Source of the DNA: Brachionus manjavacas
Lineage: Eukaryota > Rotifera > Eurotatoria > Ploima > Brachionidae
NCBI GenBank assembly: GCA_019054805.1
Contig: JAHQIY010000001.1
Span: 5,718,501 to 5,782,500 of the forward strand
DNA: 64,000 bases
Direction of reading: 5' to 3'
Part shown: in pieces, positions 57,746-64,000 of the stretch
How positions within the stretch are numbered: the first letter of the stretch is position 1
How the letters are laid out: every line of letters starts with the position of its first letter
The notes under the pieces: model-generated
Told to the model about the DNA's origin: nothing
Databases searched by the model: none
The model's input: the letters and a program-made list of their open reading frames with translations, nothing else
Position numbers and translations under genes: made by a program

Positions 57746-60689
57746 GCTTTTTTAGGTTTTTTAAGATGAAAAAAATTAATGAGGGAGTTTTTAGAATTAT
57801 AAATTGATAAAGCAAAAAATTCAAATACTGTTTTAAAATTTTTTGATCAATCTTTTGTATTAATTAGAAAAATTTCAATATATAAAATATTTTTAAATGA
57901 TTCTTTGATAAAACCTTGGTTCATTAGTTTTTTTTGTTAGATTCATATGCTCCACAACTGTCAACAAATTTAATACAATACTCATTTTTAAGTATCATTT
58001 TCAAAATAAGTAGTTCGGCAGGCAAATACTCCGAAATATCTCAATTACACAAATCCATTAATATTATTGATTTATCATAATCTCTTAAAAAACTTGTTTG
58101 CAAAAATGCATCAGATGCTGGTTTTAATTGCGATTTTAACATCGATTTGATTTTTTTCAAACAATTAAGAAATTGGTTTATATTAGATAATTTAAGGCAT
58201 GAGTTAAAACAATTACATTAAATCATATAGAGCAGCTTTTACTGTTGGTTGGAAACTAAATGGTTCATTTCTATAATTAATGCTTTGTTGGCATTCAGAC
58301 ATTCAGAAATTATGAAAAAATTAAGACAGTAAGAATTACTTAAAATTTTGGCTGGATATGAGCAAGATTTTTAAATAATGTTGAAATTAATTTAAATCTT
58401 GTTAATTTGAGTTGTGGTTTAGCTAATTTGAGTATTTTAATCTTTTAACCAAAATTTTCACCCTAAAATTTAATATAATTAAGTCTTATTTATCTAATTT
58501 ATTCGTTTTTAATTTTTTAAATTACAAATTTTGTTCAATTAACCAAGTTGGCTGATATATTTTGGTACCATTTAGAGTTAGTTTGATTAACTCTAAAATT
58601 TCATTATAGCTAATTAACTTTAAAACATGTTCATGATCACAAATAAATTAGTAAAATCTATTCCTATTTAAAAGAAAAAATTTTGTTTAGCTCGGTACAG
58701 AAAACAAATAAATAAATAATTTGATTTAAATTTTAAAATCAAAACTAATTTTTTTGGTTGAGCTAAATGTCCGTATGAATTCATTTCTTGATTAATTAGC
58801 TATTTTTTTACAAACATGCAATCATAGATTTGATGTCAATTTATTTTTTCACCACAAAGTTTTTAATAACTTGGAAGGCTGTGGAAAATTAGTTTTTTAG
58901 TCCCAAGGTATCTAATTTTCATTGACAAATAATTTCCTTCAAGCAAAACTTTCATAAGGCAATCAATTTAGCATTGTCTGAGAAAATTAATTGTTTTGGA
59001 AGTTGTCTCGCATATGCTAACAAAAGAATAAAAAGATTTTTGTTATAGAAAAAATTGAATTACAACTTTATATTTTTAAATAAGAATATCCTAAAATGAA
59101 ATATTTTTACCAAATTTTATTCACGGATTTTTCTTGTTTATTTTCAAATTAAAATACAAAATAGAATTATATTTGTTTGATAAAAAAAAAAGTTATAACA
59201 AAAAAATTAGAATAAAATGAAAAAAAAATTTAGAATAAGAAAAAAGATAGATTCAATTATTTCAGTTTCAAGATATGTTTCAGTTTAAAAATATCTTTCG
59301 CATCATTAAATTTGTTAAATATTTGCTATCTTTTTAATTAATTGGTAAAATAGAATGAACATTGTCAAAAAAATTTAAAAAACTTAATTTTAACTATTTT
59401 AAAATAGAATTAATCTATAAATGGTAACTTTTTAAAACTAATTTTATTAAATTACACATCTAATCTACCTCTATAGGTTAAAATCGAAAGACTTCAAATA
59501 AAAAGAATACTCAATAAAATCAGTATTTTAAAGTAAAATTAAATTAAATTTTTTTTTTGCTTTCTTATGAAAATTTTTTTCTTTTTTGTCTTTTTTTTGA
59601 ATTACAAAATATTTAGTATTTTTAACTTATCGTTTTTTGACTTTTTTAAATTCTGCAGATTTGGAAAAAATTACCTTTCATTTTAATTTAAACATCACTT
59701 AACTTGGTCATAATTTGTACAAAAATTAAAAAAGGTTATTTTCTAAAGAAAAAAATTGGTTCTTTTGCTGAATTTCCTTCAATTGTGTCAGCTGAGACCA
59801 GAAGTGGTCAAAAAGCAAGGGCGGATATTAAATAGCAAAATTTAAGATATATTTATGCTAAGATATTAAACAAACACATGAAGTAATATTCTTCAACTTT
59901 TTATAAAAATAAATTTAAAAATTAAATGTAGGGATACATCTTCATTACATAGAAAACACAGGAAATTGCCATTTAGCCGCACTTAAACTTGATTTATAGC
60001 TCTTCAAAAAAATAAATAGAAAAAAATAGAATCATCATTTTAGATCAAGTTTCATTAAAGAAAATTTTTAAATAGTTGTGTGCAATAAAACCAAGATTGT
60101 TTTGTAAAAAATTAAATTTTAAAAATATTGATTTAAAGAAAAATTACTAAGAAATGAAAATCAAAAAATAATTATTCAATATATGTTTATCTATTAGGCT
60201 TATCATAAAAATTTATTTTTTTGGAAATTCTTGTTTAAAACATAATAATCGAAAATTTAAATAGCATAAGGAATTATTTTGGAGAAAAATAAAAAGAGTT
60301 TAGAACATAAATCATTGACAACAATTTTTTTTTTTGATTTCTATTAATGTAAACAATATTACCACTATGATTCAATTTTTTAATTTTCTATTTTTTTCGC
60401 TGTAAAAATTAAACATAAAAAATATTAAAAAAATCTGATTTACTACAATCAGCATACATTTTAATAATGTTTTTAAAAAAGTCAAAGGCATTAAATCTTT
60501 CAAGTAAATATTTATTTGGTAATTTAGTTAACAATTATTTACTTGAAAAGATTTCTTAGTAACTTATAATTAACAAGATCGATCTATTCTAAAACAAAAA
60601 TGTTTTTATTTCAAAATTTTTATTATTATTTCCTCTATCCCTCTAAAATTTTACTTAAAGAGGTTATAAAAAAACTTAAGCTCTTAATA
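57746..60689. other. 2.9 kb AT-rich DNA, nothing recognised
   Basis: No open frame over 60 codons, no repeat that I could match elsewhere, many A/T homopolymer runs. It could be old intronic or intergenic DNA. Confidence 0.5.
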
Positions 60690-60935
60690 ATCTAGAATCG
60701 ACTTCTTGAATTGAGCGAAAGATATTTTGGTGCAGAACTGATTCATTTTGTTCCATTTTTTGTCAGTATGATGGATCAATAAAAAGCGGGTTTCGAATTA
60801 AGGTATAATGAATACTTGACTCCATTGTGTAATTGCTGCTATCCTATTTTTTCTTTCTTTCCTGAAATATTTTGTTTTTAGTCTGAAAGAGCATTAGCCG
60901 GGCACAAATAAACAAATAAATAAAAAATCTTTGAA
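60690..60935 (+). mobile_element. jockey-like LINE C-terminus and 3' UTR, copy 3
   Basis: RLLELSERYFGAELIHFVPF, stop, KAGFELRYNEYLTPLCNCCY and FSFFPEIF align with the 11470-11645 minus copy. The 3' box TCTGAAAGAGCATTAGCCGG, CACAAATAAACAAATAAATA is at 60893-60930. Confidence 0.7.
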
Positions 60936-61329
60936 AATCGATCGTAAAAATTAAAAACTTAACTAATTTAAAAAAGACCAAGACTAACTAATATATTGAA
61001 TTAAAAATATACAAAAATTTGTTTCCATTAAATAATATCTATTGTTTCTTTCTTTTTGAACTTTTCGACTTTCAAATTTTTTGTTTTTTAAATTTACTTT
61101 GTTTTTTTTTAATTTAATTTTTAAATTTTAAAATTATATCCGATTATGAGATATTTTAAAACAATTGTTTTCAATCAAAAAAGGCTAAAATTTTTAGTAC
61201 ATCTTATGCGTATAAACCCATGAAACAAAAGAGTAAAACATTTGTTTAAAGCCGAATTTTTACAAATTATATAAGTTTTTTTAAAAAAAAAAAGGTTTTT
61301 AAGGAAAAAAATTAGGGGTTGTAAAGTTT

Positions 61330-61642
61330 ATTTCAATTCGATCGTTTCAATTCAGTAAAACTTGAATAACTTTTTTACTAAAAGAGATAATTTAGTTCTG
61401 TAAAATGCTCAATGGTTAAGCAACTTTGCTTAATCTAAAAATATATGTCTGCAAAAACTCTGCAGTGTAATTGCACACTTGATTGGAATACTTGTTAATG
61501 GGGTGCAAAATGCAGAAAATTGAAGAGTACTTTGCAGACTTTGCAGAATTATAAGCAGATTTGCTTATAATTAAGCATTTTACAGAACTGAATTATCTCT
61601 TTTAGTAAAAAAGTTATTCAAGTTTTTCTAAATTGAATCAGA
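61330..61642. mobile_element. palindromic MITE, about 310 bp
   Basis: TTTCAATTCAGTAAAACTTG, AATAACTTTTTTACTAAAAG and AGATAATTTAGTTCTGTAAA (61345-61407) are mirrored at 61572-61639 (TTTACAGAACTGAATTATCT, CTTTTAGTAAAAAAGTTATT). The core holds TCTGCAAAAACTCTGCAGTG and TTTGCAGACTTTGCAG. A half copy is at 41465-41645. Confidence 0.7.
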
Positions 61643-63439
61643 GTGAGTGGAAGCATTCAATTGACTTCCGGATTCTTAGCCTGTGTTCTTGCACTCCATG
61701 TTAGATTGGAGCCGTTTCTCAAAAAAAGGGACCAGAAAAGGAGATGAGCGGGAAGCGCTAAAAATTCAAGTCATTGACTTGACTTGACTTAAGACTTGTG
61801 AGTTAAAAACAAGTCTGAGTATTATTAAAAGGGTTAGTTAATTATTACAAGCAAAATCAATTTGGCAAGCAATTGTTTGATAAAATTGAAAATAAAGATA
61901 AATTTTTCAATTATCTAAAAATCTATATTTCCCGCAATTTTCAGTTTCTTACACATGTCTTTTAAATAGCCTCATACTAAACATGGTCAGGGGTTACGCT
62001 CCTAATAAAATATTTTTTATTAAAATTGATTTTTTTTTTATCAAATTTGAAAGCTTAAAAATGAGATTCTTTTCTGTGGATAATTATACTAATTAAAAGA
62101 ATTCTTCTAAAAGGCAAAATTTGAAATCGTAAAAAAAATTTTAAAACAAATGAATCTATGTCATTTTTACTTTATTTTAATATAAGCATTTTCATGAAAT
62201 TATCAATTAACTATTTTTGTTTCAGCAACCTCAAGGGTAATTTTCTGATAATCATCTTTATTAAGAAAATCGATATAGCAGCAATGGTTCAAGAAATATT
62301 TTCCAAATTTCATAATCAGATTCCATTTTAGAAGCAAATCATTTAGCGATAAATTTAACTAATCTCTTGGTATAAATGATTAAAGAAACAAAAATTTTAA
62401 TATTTCAAATTTATAATCATTTAAAATGTCTAGGGTATGTGTTTAATTTTAAATGAAACTTCTGACGAAAACAGAATCAGCTTTCATAATTACTTATCTT
62501 AACCATGTGCATAAGAATGCTCTTGAAAACTAATCTTTTTGTTGAACATCAAAATGGATATAGCTCTATTCGCATTAAAAAGAACTCAATTTAAAAAATT
62601 TATGATTTAAATTAGAATACTTTTTACATTATCAATACAGATTTAATTGAAGATAAATTATTTTCTGTATGCTTTTGTTAGCTAATCATACAATGATAAG
62701 CGATAAATTAACAGTATAAAATTATTTATTTGTGCAGCTCTAAACGCTCAATTGCTCCCCAAAGATTGTGTGCTTCAAAAACAAGACTATGAAATTATTT
62801 CTTTTCCCTTTGAATGCTTGCTAAATAGAAAAATTTAATTAAAAGTTTAATTTAATTTTTTATAACCTAGATGGATTTCTTAAATAAAGATTAGACAATA
62901 CGGTGCGCAGCATAAACATTTCACAGATTCTTGTTTCTAGTTTTTTTTATTTGAGAATTGTTTTAATTTATTTTGACTTCTGTTATTTATTCTCGACTTA
63001 AAACTTTCTCAACTAATAAAAAGTGTGATAAAATTAAGTAAATAAATTTTTTATTTTAAATTTTAAATTTCAGTAATTATTATATTCAAGGTTCTTTTTA
63101 CTTTTACCTACAATAAAAAATATTTTTTAACTAACAGCCAAAATCATATTTTAAATCTTCTGTTCAAATTTTCTATGATTGTGGAATTTGGTAAAAATGT
63201 TTTCTTTAATTGCATGTTTAGTTTTATATTGGCGAATTACCCAAAATTTTAAGAGAGATCAGATTTTAGCGTATAGCCAAAGAAGCTCTGCTTTAACATT
63301 ATACATATTCCAACATCATTACTTGATTTAAATAATTAATTAAAATAAATATTTTTACAGGACATGAATGAAGTGACCAATTTAATTTTTAGTAATAGAA
63401 GAAGTAGTGAAAATGACTGTGACTCGAACAAGTCGAGAT
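61643..63439. other. 1.8 kb AT-rich DNA, no gene seen
   Basis: Contains GACTT-rich microsatellite-like sequence at 61770-61800 and, at about 61730, AAAAGGAGATGAGCG shared with the SINE tail. Nothing else recognised. Confidence 0.4.
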
Positions 63440-63880
63440 GAGCCATAAAGTTGTAACAGTCCTTTGCAATCACACCAGTTTCTGCACCATATAGCTTCCA
63501 AGCCTTGCTTTGAAAGAGTTCAACGAGTTTTCCTCAGCGACATTTATTAGTAAACGGTTCCAGTCAATTACAACCCAGTTTGTAATAAAATCGGAACGTG
63601 ATGGACGATTTAAATTAGCTCCCGTAACCATCTGTGCATGGCCCCTTAATTTAAAATTGTTTATTTGAACATATCTAATTCCATTTCCCAATTTAACAGT
63701 TTCTAGACCATTTATAATCTTTAAGAGTTTAATAGAATCACCTCTTGTTCTTCTCGTATCTAGAGACATAAGTTTTGATTTGCTCAATCTTTCTACATGT
63801 TCAAGTTTATTAAAAGTTGGAATTTACACCGTAGCTCTAAGTTGTACTTTTTCTAAATCCTTCTTATCTTTTTTGGAATT
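63440..63880 (-). mobile_element. CR1/L2-type LINE C-terminal fragment
   Basis: Minus-strand frame from about 63875: KDLEKVQLRATV, stop, FNKLEHVERLSKSKLMSLDT, RRTRGDSIKLLKIINGLE, FKLRGHAQMV, RSDFITNWVVIDWNRLLINV and ENSLNSFKARLGSYM. This is the characteristic post-RT domain of CR1/L2-type elements (RRxRGDxIxxxKI ... FxxxRVxxxWNxLP ... SxxxFKxxLD). One stop upstream; the RT itself is absent. Confidence 0.8.
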
Positions 63881-64000
63881 GTTTTAAATGTATAGTTAAA
63901 AATCAATAAAAAATAAAATAAACTTCAAAAAAGATTAATTTTAGTTCAATTGTTCTTTCGATTAACAATCGAAAAGTGTTTTTATAAAATTAATGCCAAT
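63881..64000. other. window end, AT-rich
   Basis: No feature. A small mirrored word CGATTAACAATCG lies near 63960. Confidence 0.3.

Noticed and set aside
1-64000. CRISPR arrays, rRNA genes, bacterial operons or riboswitches
   Set aside because: No regularly spaced repeats, no rRNA-like conserved words, and clear spliceosomal introns show a eukaryotic nuclear window.

Overview
This is a very AT-rich (by eye well over 70 percent A+T) window of an animal nuclear genome. Its genes have spliceosomal GT-AG introns, and the proteins I can recognise are animal centrosomal and cytoskeletal families. The introns and intergenic DNA are full of LINE, SINE, MITE and Mutator-like debris. The small compact exons, 37 to 100 bp introns beside multi-kilobase ones, and AATAAA signals overlapping stop codons suggest a small invertebrate. 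A rotifer-like spiralian is my best guess, as inference only. There is no bacterial operon, CRISPR array, rRNA or complete tRNA gene.

Layout. (1) 1-3386, plus strand: last two exons of a CEP135/TSGA10 (Bld10-type) centriolar coiled-coil gene, cut by the window edge. (2) 4000-9100: a broken APE-type LINE with a gag-like ORF1 and an endonuclease/reverse-transcriptase ORF2. (3) 9340-10580: an inverted-repeat element, followed by a jockey-like LINE remnant (11255-12897, minus) that is itself split by a MITE. (4) 13626-36157, minus strand: the main gene, an 11-exon FRMPD-family (FERM and PDZ domain) protein. I rebuilt it exon by exon; all splice phases agree and the sum is 4821 nt (1606 residues). 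Its long introns hold LINE tails, MITEs, a tRNA-derived SINE and pieces of DNA transposons. (5) 36158-48700: intergenic, dominated by repeats. These include a 920-bp Mutator-like derivative with long terminal inverted repeats, a matching 10-bp flank and an internal SWIM zinc finger, and an elongated polypurine/polypyrimidine inverted repeat. (6) 48724-49699, minus: a small multi-exon coiled-coil gene of unknown function, possibly broken. (7) 50200-53260: a decayed FLYWCH/MULE transposon flanked by an inverted duplication. (8) 53854-55850, minus: a large exon of exportin-5 (XPO5) carrying nonsense codons and frameshifts. (9) 56350-57230 and 63440-63880: CR1/L2-type LINE fragments, with mostly featureless AT-rich DNA between them apart from one more LINE tail and a palindromic MITE.

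The host genes CEP135/TSGA10 (centriole assembly), FRMPD (cortical scaffold) and XPO5 (nuclear export of small double-stranded RNA) are not functionally linked by position; they are ordinary neighbours separated by mobile DNA. I found no convincing new biochemical system. The most unusual items are nested or foldback elements and the degraded exportin-5 copy. All coordinates of repeats were judged by eye and their edges may be off by tens of bases.
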